Origin: Herbaspirillum rubrisubalbicans
GTDB lineage: Bacteria; Pseudomonadota; Gammaproteobacteria; Burkholderiales; Burkholderiaceae_D
Length of the DNA: 64,000 bases
Direction: 5' to 3'
Assembly: GCF_003719195.1 (NCBI RefSeq)
Contig: NZ_CP024996.1
Coordinates: forward strand, 2,232,001 to 2,296,000
In this document: positions 1-9,214 of the stretch, piece by piece
Position numbering within the stretch: position 1 is the first letter of the stretch
Layout of the letters: the number at the start of each line of letters is the position of its first letter
The notes under the pieces: generated by a model
Database searches by the model: none
What the model saw: only the letters and a program-made list of their open reading frames with translations
What the model was told of the DNA's origin: nothing
Made by a program: the position numbers and the translations under genes

Positions 1-835
1 CCTGAACATGGTCATGAAGAGTATGCGTGATGCCACGCCGCAAAACGGTCCCTTCGACAACGAGCAGACCAAGATGTTTACCTCCATGCTGGACCAGCAG
101 TTGAGCCAGAGCCTGGCCCAGCGCGGGGTCGGTCTGGCCGATGTGTTGACGCGCCAGCTCTCGGCCTCCTTGCCCAAGAAGTTGCCTGATGCCCAGGACC
201 TGGATGGTACTGGGCAGCCAGGTGAAGAGGGCGTGCCCATGGGCATTCCGCTGGTCAAGGACATGAGCGAAGCCGACCGCGCCAAGTTCATCCAGAGTTT
301 TGCCAACCAGCAGGCGGCTGACAGTACCAATCAGGATGGTCGCAACAACAAGCAGCGTCGCAACTCCAACAAGCCGGCTCACGTGGAAGCCTTCCAGAAT
401 CGCCTGCAGGCCGATGCCGAAATCGCCAGCAAGATCACTGGCATTCCGGCCAAGTTCATGCTGGCCCAGGCGGCGCTGGAAACCGGCTGGGGCAAGAAGG
501 AAATCATCACCCGCGACGGCCGCTCGGCGCACAACCTGTTCGGCATCAAGGCCACCGGCAACTGGACCGGCAAGGTGGTCGAGGCCACCACCATCGAATA
601 CATCAACGGCAAGCCGCAAAAGCGCGTGGAAAAATTCCGCGCCTACGATTCCTACGCGGACGCCTTCAAGGATTACGCCAACTTGCTGCGCAGTAACCCG
701 CGCTACGAGAAGGTGCTGGCCAGCGCCCAGGATGCCCATGGCTTCGCCTACGGCTTGCAGCGCGCCGGTTATGCGACCGACCCGCATTATGCGGAAAAGC
801 TCTCGCGTATCATCCGTCAGTCGCTGTCGGCCTGA
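1..835 (+). CDS. flgJ: Flagellar rod assembly protein/muramidase FlgJ (5' end outside window)
   Basis: Peptidoglycan hydrolase and rod-capping protein that opens the cell wall so the flagellar rod can cross the periplasm. The frame is open from base 2, and the residues before the first ATG (L-N-M-V-M-K-S-M-R) match the middle of the FlgJ rod-cap domain, so the true start lies left of the window. The C-terminal half (about codons 125-275) is a glucosaminidase-type (GH73) domain with the catalytic-glutamate motif QAALETGWG and a conserved NLFGIKA stretch. The N-terminal rod-cap part is followed by a Gln/Asn/Lys-rich linker. It precedes flgK and flgL in the usual flg order. The identification is firm; only the length is unknown. 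Confidence 0.95.
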   Translation, partial: LNMVMKSMRDATPQNGPFDNEQTKMFTSMLDQQLSQSLAQRGVGLADVLTRQLSASLPKKLPDAQDLDGTGQPGEEGVPMGIPLVKDMSEADRAKFIQSFANQQAADSTNQDGRNNKQRRNSNKPAHVEAFQNRLQADAEIASKITGIPAKFMLAQAALETGWGKKEIITRDGRSAHNLFGIKATGNWTGKVVEATTIEYINGKPQKRVEKFRAYDSYADAFKDYANLLRSNPRYEKVLASAQDAHGFAYGLQRAGYATDPHYAEKLSRIIRQSLSA

Positions 836-937
836 TGCGCTGATTGCCTGAGGACGGCGCAATTGCCCATGGCCAAGGGCATGTCTGTACAGCAAGCTCA
901 GCGGTGCTGGCCGGAAACAAAAATGATCAGGGCCATC

Positions 938-964
938 TAAAGTTTTGGTCAATCCTGCCGTTGA
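938..964 (+). promoter_or_regulatory. Sigma-28 (FliA) promoter for flgK-flgL
   Basis: TAAAGTTT at 938-945 is an exact match to the FliA -35 element. After exactly 11 bases comes GCCGTTGA at 957-964, a 6/8 match to GCCGATAA. It lies 43 bases upstream of the flgK ATG, so flgKL can be transcribed as late flagellar genes independently of flgJ. Confidence 0.8.
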
Positions 965-1006
965 CTTGGTTATTCCGCTAAAAGCTTTCAGGGACGACAA
1001 CCTAGC

Positions 1007-3340
1007 ATGGCAACTAACATCTTCAGTATCGGGCAAAGCGCGTTGCAGGCGGCTATGGCGGCGCAGGCCACCACCAGCCACAACATCTCCAACGCCACCA
1101 CCCCCGGTTACAACCGTCAGGAAGTCGTGCAGAGCTCGGCCGGCGGCATCAACTATGGCTACGGCTTCGTCGGTCAGGGTACGCAAGTTACCGAGATCAA
1201 GCGCGTCTACAACGATTTCCTGACCAAGCAGGCACTGGCCTCGCAGACTTCGGCCAGTTCCTTGGATTCGTACTACGCGCAGATCTCGCAGATCAACAAC
1301 ATGGTGGCCGACACCAAGGCCGGGTTGTCGCCGGCTCTGCAGGATTTCTTCGCCTCGGTCCAGAACCTGGCGTCCAACCCGAATACCCAGGCTTCACGCC
1401 AGACGGTGCTGTCGCAGGCTTCGACGCTGGTGGCGCGCATCTCCGCCATCAATGACCAGCTGTCGCAGAGCAGTGCCAGCGTCAACAGCCAGATCACCTC
1501 GACGGTGACCACCATCAATTCCTATGCGCAGCAGATCGCCCAGCTGAACCAGGCCATCGTCAATGCCGTGGGTACCGGTGGCGGCCAGCAGCCCAATGAT
1601 CTGCTGGACCAGCGCGACCAGTTGGTCTCCGAACTGAACAAGTATGTCAAGATCACCACGGTGCCACAGGATACCGGGGCAGTCAGCGTGTTCATCGGCA
1701 CCGGGCAGTCGCTGGTCGCCGGCGACCAGGTCACGCAACTGGCGGTGACCAATTCGCCCACCGACGTGTCGCGCCTACAGGTCGGGCAGGTGCTACCGGG
1801 TGGCGGTACGGCCACCATCCCGGATAGCTTCTTCTATGATGGCGGCAGCCTGGGCGGCTTGTTGCGCTATCGTACCGAGACCCTGGACCCGACCCAGAAT
1901 GCCTTGGGACGCATCACCATTGCCATGGGTACGGCCTTCAACCAGCAGCAGCAACTGGGCCTGGACCAGAATGGCAATCCCGGCACCAACATGTTCAACA
2001 TCAGTTCGCCCAATCTGATCGGCTATCCGACCAATACCGGCACGACTGATCTGAAGGCCGTTATTACCGATCCGTCTTCGCTGTCCACCAGCGACTACAC
2101 GTTGACCTACGACGGCACCAACTACACCTTCACGCGCCTGTCGGACAATACCAAGACCGTCAAGGCGGCCGCCGACTTCCCGGTGACGCTCGATGGCGTG
2201 ACCTATTCCAACGGCGCGGCAGCGCCGGGTCCGTTCGCACCCAGCATCCCGAGCGGCAACATCTACAAGATCCAGCCGACCGCCAATGGTGCTGCGGCTT
2301 TCTCGCTGGCCCTGAACAATACTCAGTTGCTGGCGTCGGCCGCGCCGATCTCCACCTCGGCCAATGCCACCAACAACGTCAATGCCAGTATGCCGGCCAC
2401 CAATACCGGCAACGCCATCATTTCCAATACGGCGCTGGATTCGACCAAGTTCCAACAGGGCTCCTCGGTGTCCTTCACCGCGTCGGTAAGCGGATCGCAG
2501 GTGCAACTGTCGGCGGCCTGGACCGGGGCTGCGCCGGTGCCTACGGTCACCTATACCAATCCAGATGGCTCCACCGGCACTGCCACCGGCGGCGCGGCCT
2601 TCAATTACACCCCGGGCATGACCATCAGCAGTGGCGGCGTGAGCTTCACACTGACCGGCACGCCCGGCACCACGGCACCGGACAAGTTCAACTTCGCCCC
2701 CGTGGCCGCCAACAAGGGGACGGCCACCATCAACGCCGGCTCGGTCACGCCCGCCTACCTGACCACCACCACGCCGCTGACCAAGCCGACCACGTTGACC
2801 TTCAACAATACGGCCTCGCCCCCGGTGTTCAACATCTCGCCGGCGGTGCCGGCCGGTGGTGGCACCATCACGCACAAGGATGGCACCACCACCGCCATCG
2901 CCGGTGGCGCCAGCACCTTGTCCTATACCGCAGGCGACACCTACGAGATCAGTGGCGTCAAGTTCCAGATCTCCAGCCAGCCCGCCAATGGTGACCAGTT
3001 CACCATCGCAGCCAATACCAACGCCACTTCGGACAACCGCAACATGTTGGCCATGGCCAACCTGCAGACGGCCAATACCATCAATGGCACCAGCTTCCAG
3101 GGTTCTTACTCGCAACTGGTGGCCACCATTGGTAACAAGACCAATGAGATCAACGTCACCAACACAGCCGAGAAGACGCGGCTGACGGCGATCCAGAACC
3201 AGCAACAGTCCGACTCCGGGGTCAACCAGGATGAAGAACTGGCCCACATGATCCGCAACCAGCAGCAATACCAGGCGGCCGCCAAGATCATCCAGGCCGC
3301 CAGCGACATGATCAATGCGCTGCTCAGCCTGGGTAGTTAA
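1007..3340 (+). CDS. flgK: Flagellar hook-associated protein 1 FlgK
   Basis: HAP1 forms the first junction layer between hook and filament. The N-terminus (NIFSIGQSALQAAMAAQATTSHN, shown in part) has the flagellar rod/hook signature, followed by NISNATTPGYNRQ. The C-terminus (EELAHMIRNQQQYQAAAKIIQ in part) is the matching coiled-coil end. At 777 aa it is much longer than the about 550 aa of enteric FlgK. The extra length is Thr/Gly/Ala-rich sequence around residues 330-660 with internally similar segments, presumably surface-exposed domains. The start follows a FliA promoter; flgL begins 20 bases after the stop. Confidence 0.96.
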   Translation: MATNIFSIGQSALQAAMAAQATTSHNISNATTPGYNRQEVVQSSAGGINYGYGFVGQGTQVTEIKRVYNDFLTKQALASQTSASSLDSYYAQISQINNMVADTKAGLSPALQDFFASVQNLASNPNTQASRQTVLSQASTLVARISAINDQLSQSSASVNSQITSTVTTINSYAQQIAQLNQAIVNAVGTGGGQQPNDLLDQRDQLVSELNKYVKITTVPQDTGAVSVFIGTGQSLVAGDQVTQLAVTNSPTDVSRLQVGQVLPGGGTATIPDSFFYDGGSLGGLLRYRTETLDPTQNALGRITIAMGTAFNQQQQLGLDQNGNPGTNMFNISSPNLIGYPTNTGTTDLKAVITDPSSLSTSDYTLTYDGTNYTFTRLSDNTKTVKAAADFPVTLDGVTYSNGAAAPGPFAPSIPSGNIYKIQPTANGAAAFSLALNNTQLLASAAPISTSANATNNVNASMPATNTGNAIISNTALDSTKFQQGSSVSFTASVSGSQVQLSAAWTGAAPVPTVTYTNPDGSTGTATGGAAFNYTPGMTISSGGVSFTLTGTPGTTAPDKFNFAPVAANKGTATINAGSVTPAYLTTTTPLTKPTTLTFNNTASPPVFNISPAVPAGGGTITHKDGTTTAIAGGASTLSYTAGDTYEISGVKFQISSQPANGDQFTIAANTNATSDNRNMLAMANLQTANTINGTSFQGSYSQLVATIGNKTNEINVTNTAEKTRLTAIQNQQQSDSGVNQDEELAHMIRNQQQYQAAAKIIQAASDMINALLSLGS

Positions 3341-3360
3341 TCAGTTAAAGGAAGACGACC

Positions 3361-4494
3361 ATGCGTATTAGCACCCAGATGCTCTATCAATCGAGCAACA
3401 ATGACATGACCTCGATGCAGAGCCAGATCCTCAAGCTGACCCAGCAGGTGACGGCGCAGCAGAAGGTGTTGCTGCCCTCGGACGATCCGGTGGCTGCCGC
3501 GCGCGCCCTGGACATGGTGCAGACCTCGGCTCTGAACGACCAGTACAAGACCAATCGCCAGAATGCCAACAGTGCCTTGGCGACCGTGCAGGGGACCCTG
3601 GACAGCCTGACCAACATGCTGACCAAGCTGAAGTCCAACGTGATCACGGCTGGCAATGCCTCGTATTCCAATGCCGAGCGCATCAACATGGCCGCCGAGA
3701 TCAAGGGCAACCTCAATGAAGTGATGGGCTATGCCAATGCCCAGGACGGACAGGGCAACTACATCTTCGCCGGTTTCAAGAGCTCTACCCAGCCCTTTAC
3801 GCTGGATGGCACCGGTGGCGTGGTCTACAACGGTGACCAGGGCGCCATGACGCTGCAGGTGGACTCGACCCGCCAGATGGATATCAGCGCTTCCGGTCAG
3901 GCCATCTTCCAGGGCAATGGTCAGGATATCTTCAAGACCATGACCAACCTGATCAACGTGCTGTCGGTGCCGGTGACCGAAGCGGCCAACAATGCCGATA
4001 CTGCCGCAGCCAATGCCTTCGTCTATCCCGCAGGCAGCGGCCAGACCCCGATTGCCGCCTACAAGACGGCCCAGGCTGCACTGGACGCCTTGAAGCCGGA
4101 TGATCCGACCTACCAGGCCCAGTTCACGGCCACGGCCGCGCTCAAGTTGCAATCCGATGCCGCCGATGCAGCGCGTACCCCGGTGGTAGGCAGCCAGGCA
4201 GCTCTGTCGCGCAGCCTGGCCCAGTTCAATACCCAGATCGATTCGATTTCCAGCAGCGTCTCTACGGTCAAGGCTTCCATCGGTGCACGCCAGAACGAGC
4301 TGGATAACCTCGATGCAGCCGGTCTGGTCAACAATGAAAACTACACCCAGACCATCAACAACCTGCTGGGCCGTAATCTCTCCGATACCAGTGAGCTCAT
4401 CAGCGACCTGACCTTGAAGCAGACCTATCTGTCGGCAGCACAAAAGGTGTTCGTCACCACCAGCGGCCTGACCCTGCTCAATTATCTGAAGTAA
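3361..4494 (+). CDS. flgL: Flagellar hook-associated protein 3 FlgL
   Basis: HAP3 is the second junction protein, on which flagellin starts to polymerise. The N-terminus (MRISTQMLYQSSNNDM) and the early LPSDDPVAAARAL motif are typical of FlgL/flagellin D0-D1 helices, and the C-terminus LTLKQTYLSAAQKVF is the paired helix. At 377 aa it is slightly longer than the enteric protein. A purine-rich AAAGGAAGA ribosome site lies just before the ATG. It is co-transcribed with flgK and ends at a strong bidirectional terminator. Confidence 0.96.
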   Translation: MRISTQMLYQSSNNDMTSMQSQILKLTQQVTAQQKVLLPSDDPVAAARALDMVQTSALNDQYKTNRQNANSALATVQGTLDSLTNMLTKLKSNVITAGNASYSNAERINMAAEIKGNLNEVMGYANAQDGQGNYIFAGFKSSTQPFTLDGTGGVVYNGDQGAMTLQVDSTRQMDISASGQAIFQGNGQDIFKTMTNLINVLSVPVTEAANNADTAAANAFVYPAGSGQTPIAAYKTAQAALDALKPDDPTYQAQFTATAALKLQSDAADAARTPVVGSQAALSRSLAQFNTQIDSISSSVSTVKASIGARQNELDNLDAAGLVNNENYTQTINNLLGRNLSDTSELISDLTLKQTYLSAAQKVFVTTSGLTLLNYLK

Positions 4495-4543
4495 TCCGGT
4501 CGATGACTGCTGCTCTGGCGGCAGCATCGCTATCCGACGCAGA

Positions 4544-4579
4544 AACAAAAAGGCGAACCCGTGGATTCGCCTTTTTGTT
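4544..4579. terminator. Bidirectional terminator between flgL and fliR
   Basis: Perfect 14-bp inverted repeat (arms 4544-4557 and 4566-4579, 8-base loop) with GGCGAA flanked by A-run and T-run, so it can stop transcription from both sides. It sits between the convergent genes flgL and fliR. Confidence 0.9.
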
Positions 4580-4613
4580 CAGCAGCGCCCTGGCGCGCAA
4601 GGCGGCTTGCTGC

Positions 4614-5417
4614 TCAAGGCTTGGGCAAGACATTGACCGGCGGTACGCTGCCCAGCAGTCGGACCATTTCTATGCCATCGGCCAGGAAGCGTTGCAGGGG
4701 CGTGAGCATATAGGGCAGGGTAAAGGCGATCAGGACGAAGCCAGCCAGCATGGTGATCGAAAAACCGATTCCGAACAGGTTCAACTGGGGCGCCGCACGC
4801 GTGAGGATACCCAGGGCGAAGTTGGTGATGAGCAGGGCGATCAGCAAGGGCAGCGACAACTGCACCCCCATGCTGAAGATCTTGGCGCCCCACAGGCCGA
4901 GCTGGTGGAAGCCTTCGGTGGTGACAGGAACGCCGGTGATGGGCAGGGTATGGAAGCTCTCGGCCATCACCTGTAGCAACATCAGGTGGCCGTTCAGACT
5001 CAGGAAGACCATGGTGGCCAGCAGCGAAAAGACCTGGCTGATGGCCGCCGTGCGCCCTTGGGTCTGGGGGTCGAAGAAGGCGGCAAACGACAGGCCCATG
5101 GTGGAACTGGTCAATTCGCCGGCGGCCTCCACGGCGGCAAACACCACACGCATGGCAAAGCCCATGGACAGGCCGATCAACAACTGCTGCAGCAGGATCA
5201 ACAAGCCCGTCATCGACATCGGATCAATCGCCGGTGGCACCGGCACGTCCGGTGCCAGCACCGCACCAATGGCAATGCCCAGCAAGACCTTTACCAGCAT
5301 CGGAACGCTGGCGCTACCGAAGGGAGGGGCGATGGACAGCAGCCCGAGAATGCGTGTGGTCGGCCAGATGAACATGGCGACCCAGGCGTAGAGCTGCTGG
5401 CTGGAGAAGGTGAGCAT
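4614..5417 (-). CDS. fliR: Flagellar export gate protein FliR
   Basis: Integral membrane subunit of the FliPQR export-gate core of the flagellar type III secretion apparatus. The 267-aa protein is very hydrophobic with about six membrane segments. It carries the family features FIWPTTRILGLLSIAPPFG near the N-terminus and GFAMRVVFAAVEAAGELTS in the middle. It follows fliQ with a 39-base gap and ends the leftward fliM-to-fliR run. Length and order (P-Q-R) are normal. Confidence 0.95.
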   Translation of the reverse strand: MLTFSSQQLYAWVAMFIWPTTRILGLLSIAPPFGSASVPMLVKVLLGIAIGAVLAPDVPVPPAIDPMSMTGLLILLQQLLIGLSMGFAMRVVFAAVEAAGELTSSTMGLSFAAFFDPQTQGRTAAISQVFSLLATMVFLSLNGHLMLLQVMAESFHTLPITGVPVTTEGFHQLGLWGAKIFSMGVQLSLPLLIALLITNFALGILTRAAPQLNLFGIGFSITMLAGFVLIAFTLPYMLTPLQRFLADGIEMVRLLGSVPPVNVLPKP

Positions 5418-5456
5418 GAGTCGAAAAGCCGCCGGGCGAAACGCCCCGCGTGCGGC

Positions 5457-5726
5457 TTACTGGACCATGGCGGGGATGCCGCTGAACATGGTACGCATGT
5501 AGTCGAGGATGATGGTCAGCATCCACGGCCCGGCGATGATCAGGGCCAGGAACACGCCCACCAGCTTGGGGATGAAGGCCAGGGTCTGTTCATTGATCTG
5601 GGTCGCGGCCTGGAAGATGCTCACCACCAGCCCGATGAGCAGGGCCGTGATCAACATGGGAGCGGCGATCAGGAGGGTAACTTCCATGGCCTGGCGGCCC
5701 ATGGTCATGACGCTTTCGGGAGTCAT
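5457..5726 (-). CDS. fliQ: Flagellar export gate protein FliQ
   Basis: Small two-helix membrane subunit of the FliPQR export gate. The chosen ATG gives 89 aa, the standard FliQ length, beginning MTPESVMTMGRQAMEV. The frame stays open about 22 codons further upstream, but that part runs into fliP and looks unlike the family. The motif SIFQAATQINEQTLAFIPK (central part) is diagnostic. It follows fliP closely. Confidence 0.95.
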   Translation of the reverse strand: MTPESVMTMGRQAMEVTLLIAAPMLITALLIGLVVSIFQAATQINEQTLAFIPKLVGVFLALIIAGPWMLTIILDYMRTMFSGIPAMVQ

Positions 5727-5745
5727 AGCGGGTCCTTGCCTTTGA

Positions 5746-6546
5746 CTAGTAGAAACTCTGGGCCAGGGAGCCGATGAGCAACTGCCATCCATCCACCAGC
5801 ACGAAGAGCATCAGCTTGAAGGGGAGCGAGACAATGGCCGGAGACATCATCATCATGCCCATGGACATCAGAATACTGGCCACCACCATGTCGATGATGA
5901 GGAAGGGGATGAAGATGGCAAAGCCGATCTGGAAAGAAGTCTTCAGTTCGCTGGTGACGAAGGCCGGTACCAGCAGGCGCAAAGGCACGTCCTCCGGGCC
6001 TTGCAGGGCAGGGCCGTGAGATAGCTTCACATACAGCGCCAGATCGGACTGGCGCGTCTGCTTGAGCATGAATTCCTTGAGGGGGGCTGCGCCCTTGTCC
6101 AGCGCTTCCATCATCTGGATCTTGTTTTCGGCGAAGGGCTGGTAAGCCTCGGTATAGATGCGATCGAACACCGGGCTCATGACGAAGAAGGTCAGGAACA
6201 GCGACAGTCCCACCAACACCTGGGTGGGCGGCGTGGACTGCGTGCCCAGCGCCTGGCGCAGCAGCGAGAGCACGATCACGATGCGGGTGAAACAGGTCAT
6301 CATCAACAACGCCGCCGGAATGAACGACAGCGAAGTGAGGAACAGCATGGTCTGGATCGGCAGCGAATAATTCGTGCCACCCCCTGGCGCGGGCATACTG
6401 TTCAAGGCCGGCAGGCCTTGCTGGGCCGAGGCGGCCAGCGGCAGGCACAGCAGTGCCAGCCACCAGTAGCGGCTGCGCAAGAGCGCTGCCGCCTGCTGGG
6501 CCAGGAGAGAAAGAGTGCCTTGCGGCTTAGCTTGTGCTGCCATCAT
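5746..6546 (-). CDS. fliP: Flagellar export gate protein FliP
   Basis: Core pentameric subunit of the flagellar secretion pore. It has a cleavable signal peptide ([12 protein letters not shown]), then the family motifs [21 protein letters not shown] (middle part) and [19 protein letters not shown]. The C-terminus has the transmembrane pair with [16 protein letters not shown]. Start choice is uncertain: two consecutive ATG codons (6546 and 6543) and one further upstream at 6579 are possible. The inner pair is preferred because the longer form adds only a non-conserved stretch. It overlaps the end of fliO by about 20 bases, suggesting translational coupling. Confidence 0.93.
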   Translation of the reverse strand: MMAAQAKPQGTLSLLAQQAAALLRSRYWWLALLCLPLAASAQQGLPALNSMPAPGGGTNYSLPIQTMLFLTSLSFIPAALLMMTCFTRIVIVLSLLRQALGTQSTPPTQVLVGLSLFLTFFVMSPVFDRIYTEAYQPFAENKIQMMEALDKGAAPLKEFMLKQTRQSDLALYVKLSHGPALQGPEDVPLRLLVPAFVTSELKTSFQIGFAIFIPFLIIDMVVASILMSMGMMMMSPAIVSLPFKLMLFVLVDGWQLLIGSLAQSFY

Positions 6547-7060
6547 TACCCGCACGGTCGCCGTTGCCGGCGCCGCCATTACGTTTGTCCATGGTGTGCT
6601 TGAGCCAGTTGGCGAAGCTCGGTCCGCTGCCTTGGCCCGACTGTCCCGCGGCTAGTTCCTGGCGCGGCAGGGTGGCCAGTGCGTTGACGCGACCCGGAGC
6701 AACCCCGACCACGATCCACTGCTCACCTACCTCGATGACCATCACTCTTTCGCGCGTGCCCACCGAGACGCCACCGACAACCTTGGCGGCGGCATTGCCG
6801 TTGAAGTTCTGGGTCAGGCCGAAGCGTTTGAAGAGCCAGGCCACGCCAGCCATCACGGCCAGTACGACCACCAGTCCGAAGAGCATGGTGAAGACACTGC
6901 CGGAAGAAGAGGGGAGCGTGCTGGCGGCGGGTGTGACTGCCGCGCTGGCGGGAGCGTTCTCGGCCCAGGCTTGGGCACAGCTCAGCAGGTTGCCGCCCAG
7001 CAGTAGAACCGATGCCAAGCTTGCTGGGACGGCGCGGGATACAGCGTCAAGACGTTTCAT
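6527..7060 (-). CDS. fliO: Flagellar biosynthesis protein FliO
   Basis: Membrane chaperone that helps assemble the FliP ring. About 177 aa with an N-terminal signal-like segment ending AQAWA. One strong transmembrane helix follows ([22 protein letters not shown], middle part), then the cytoplasmic FliO motif RFGL...[20 protein letters not shown]. The ATG at 7060 is preferred over the in-frame TTG immediately before it. The C-terminus is Gly/Asp-rich and overlaps fliP. Confidence 0.9.
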   Translation of the reverse strand: MKRLDAVSRAVPASLASVLLLGGNLLSCAQAWAENAPASAAVTPAASTLPSSSGSVFTMLFGLVVVLAVMAGVAWLFKRFGLTQNFNGNAAAKVVGGVSVGTRERVMVIEVGEQWIVVGVAPGRVNALATLPRQELAAGQSGQGSGPSFANWLKHTMDKRNGGAGNGDRAGNDGSTS

Positions 7061-7080
7061 CAAACTGGAGCCGTCCCTGC

Positions 7081-7536
7081 TCAGCGGTTGAGCTTGCGGA
7101 TGCGTTCGGCCGGCGTGATGATGTCGGTCAAGCGGATACCGAACTTGTCGTTGACCACCACCACTTCGCCCTGGGCGATCAGGCAGCCGTTGACCAGCAC
7201 GTCCATCGGTTCACCGGCCATGCCATCCAGTTCCACCACCGAACCTTGCGCCAGTTGCAGCAGGTTCTTGATGGCGATCTTGGTGCGACCCAATTCCACG
7301 GTCAGCTGCACCGGGATATCGAGGATGAAGTCGATGTCGTTGGGGGTATTGGTCTTGATATCGGCGGCACTCAAGTCCTTGAAGACGGTGGCCATCGCGG
7401 GAGCCGCGCTGATGCCTTTCTCGTCTTCCATCTCGCCCTTCTTCTGCGCTTCTTCGGCCTGGGTCTGTTCGGCCATGGCCGCGCCCCACGGATCGTCTTC
7501 CGCTGCGCCTGCGCCTGCTACGTTCTCATCAGCCAT
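7081..7536 (-). CDS. fliN: Flagellar motor switch protein FliN
   Basis: Cytoplasmic C-ring subunit that works with FliM and FliG in torque direction switching and docks the FliH/FliI export ATPase. The 151-aa form starting MADENVAG is chosen because an AAGGAG site precedes this ATG. The C-terminal about 80 residues are the SpoA/FliN domain (DIPVQLTVELGRTKIAIKNLL in part, then GSVVELDG and FGIRLTDII). The N-terminal about 65 residues are acidic and variable. The gene starts 2 bases after the fliM stop. Confidence 0.96.
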   Translation of the reverse strand: MADENVAGAGAAEDDPWGAAMAEQTQAEEAQKKGEMEDEKGISAAPAMATVFKDLSAADIKTNTPNDIDFILDIPVQLTVELGRTKIAIKNLLQLAQGSVVELDGMAGEPMDVLVNGCLIAQGEVVVVNDKFGIRLTDIITPAERIRKLNR

Positions 7537-7538
7537 TA

Positions 7539-8543
7539 CTAATCTCCTTGAAAGCTTTCCGGTGTTTCTTGATGGGTGATGGACAGCAGTTTTTCCACGC
7601 GCAGGGCGTATTGGCCATTGGACTGGCCGTAGCTGCATTCCATCACCGGCACGCCGTCAACCTGTGCTTCGACGGTCGTATTGGTCTGCAGCGGGATCAC
7701 GTCGCCGACCTGCATGTGCAGCAGGTCGGTAAAGTTGACGCGGGCGGTGCCGAAATTGACGATCAGTTCGACCTCGGCGGTCTGGATCTGCTGCTTCATC
7801 AGGCGGATCCAGCGCTTATCCACTTCCAGTGCCTCGCCTTGCATACTGCTGGTGAGGCGGTCACGCACCGGCTCGATCATCGAGTAGGGCGTGCAGATGT
7901 GGATTTCGCCTGACACCGGACCGAGCTCAACGGTGAAGGTGGTGGAGACCACGACTTCGTTGGGCGTGGCGATGTTGGCGAACTGGGTATTCATTTCCGA
8001 GCGAATGAATTCGAATTCGATCGGATAGATCGGTTCCCACGACTTGGCGTAGGTTTCGAAGGTGATCTCCAGCACGCGCATGATGATGCGCTGCTCGGTG
8101 GGCGTGAATTCACGGCCTTCGATGCGGGTATGGAAGCGACCGTCGCCGCCGAACATGTTGTCCACCAGCATGAACACGAACTGCGGGTCGAACACCACCA
8201 GCCCGATGCCACGGAAGGGCTTGATGTGGACCAGGTTCAGGTTGGTCGGCACCACCAGGTTGCGGATGAATTCGCTGTACTTGGACACCTTCACCGGACC
8301 AACCGAAATCTCGGCGGTACGGTGAATGAAGTTGAACAAGCCGATGCGGAACAGACGCGCGAAACGTTCGTTGATGATTTCCAGCGTGGGCATACGCCCG
8401 CGCACGATGCGTTCCTGCGTGGCCAGGTTGTAGGTACGTACCGTACCAGGGGCTTCTTCGACGATTTTTTCTTCGTCTTCATCCCCTGTGACACCCTTTA
8501 GAAGGGCATCGACTTCTTCCTGTGATAGAAAATGCTCGGCCAT
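7539..8543 (-). CDS. fliM: Flagellar motor switch protein FliM
   Basis: C-ring protein that binds phosphorylated CheY and sets rotation direction. The N-terminal peptide FLSQEEVDALLKGV is the CheY-binding motif. It is followed by the CheC-like middle domain and a C-terminal SpoA domain that pairs with FliN. The 334-aa length is normal. The stop lies 2 bases from the fliN start, so expression is coupled. Confidence 0.97.
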   Translation of the reverse strand: MAEHFLSQEEVDALLKGVTGDEDEEKIVEEAPGTVRTYNLATQERIVRGRMPTLEIINERFARLFRIGLFNFIHRTAEISVGPVKVSKYSEFIRNLVVPTNLNLVHIKPFRGIGLVVFDPQFVFMLVDNMFGGDGRFHTRIEGREFTPTEQRIIMRVLEITFETYAKSWEPIYPIEFEFIRSEMNTQFANIATPNEVVVSTTFTVELGPVSGEIHICTPYSMIEPVRDRLTSSMQGEALEVDKRWIRLMKQQIQTAEVELIVNFGTARVNFTDLLHMQVGDVIPLQTNTTVEAQVDGVPVMECSYGQSNGQYALRVEKLLSITHQETPESFQGD

Positions 8544-8572
8544 GGTCGTAAATCTCTGACTGCGATGCGGTG

Positions 8573-9088
8573 TTACTGCTGTTGGATCACGAACGAGGTG
8601 TAGAACACGTCGGTGATCTGCGGTCCCTTGCCCTTGCCCGAGAACGGCTCGCCCAACTGGTCGATGATCTCATCGGTGAGCTTGCGCTTGCCGTCGCTGG
8701 TGAGCAGATCCGAGGCCTTCTTGCTGGACAGTACCATCAGCAGGCGGCTGCGCACCTGCGGCATGTACAGCTTGAGCAATTCGGCGGTTTGGCCGTCAGG
8801 CACTTGCAGGGTCATGGCTACTTGCAGGTACTGATCACCAGTTTCTTGCTGCAGGTTGACCACGAAGGGTTCGATCACCACGAAGGTGGGTGCCTTGGCT
8901 TCGGCATGATCGTCGGCATGATCGTCCCCCTTCTTGCCCTTGCCCCCCATCATGAAGAAGGCTGCAGCCCCACCGATGACCAGTACCAGCACGGCACCGA
9001 CGATGATGAAGAGCATCTTCTTGCTCGATTTTGCCGGTGCTGCGTCTGCTTCAGCTCCCTTAGCCGGGGCTTTACCTTTTGTTGCCAT
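8573..9088 (-). CDS. fliL: Flagellar basal body-associated protein FliL
   Basis: Single-pass inner-membrane protein that surrounds the stator and supports torque under load. The 171-aa sequence has a Lys/Ala-rich cytoplasmic tail and one transmembrane helix (MLFIIVGAVLVLVIGGAAAF). A His/Asp-rich linker (GDDHADDHAEAK) leads to the periplasmic FliL domain ending TDVFYTSFVIQ. An AAAGGA site precedes the ATG. It heads the fliL-M-N-O-P-Q-R group. Confidence 0.94.
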   Translation of the reverse strand: MATKGKAPAKGAEADAAPAKSSKKMLFIIVGAVLVLVIGGAAAFFMMGGKGKKGDDHADDHAEAKAPTFVVIEPFVVNLQQETGDQYLQVAMTLQVPDGQTAELLKLYMPQVRSRLLMVLSSKKASDLLTSDGKRKLTDEIIDQLGEPFSGKGKGPQITDVFYTSFVIQQQ

Positions 9089-9114
9089 CTACTATTCCTT
9101 TCAGTTCGTCAGCG

Positions 9115-9142
9115 CGGAGTACAGGGATATCTGCTTATCGGC
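9115..9142 (-). promoter_or_regulatory. Possible sigma-28 promoter for fliL group
   Basis: Reading leftward, GCCGATAA at 9142-9135 is an exact FliA -10 element, 46 bases before the fliL ATG. The -35 position 11 bases upstream has only a 4/8 match (TCAACAAT), so this is weaker than the flgK and fliC sites. I give the -10 box and the region around it. Confidence 0.35.
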
Positions 9143-9214
9143 AATGAAATCCCATTGTTGAGCCCTTGGGCGGACGAAATTGTATATTTTGTAAGTATCT
9201 TTTGCCCGAAGCGC

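Noticed and set aside
1793..3268. Long leftward open frame of 491 codons opposite flgK
   Set aside because: Composition is Gly/Arg/Val-rich shadow sequence without family motifs, and flgK on the other strand is certain. The same applies to long frames opposite flgL, fliK, fliF, dnaB, alaA, hom, moeA, the GntP permease, mntH, the FusC gene and the NodT gene.
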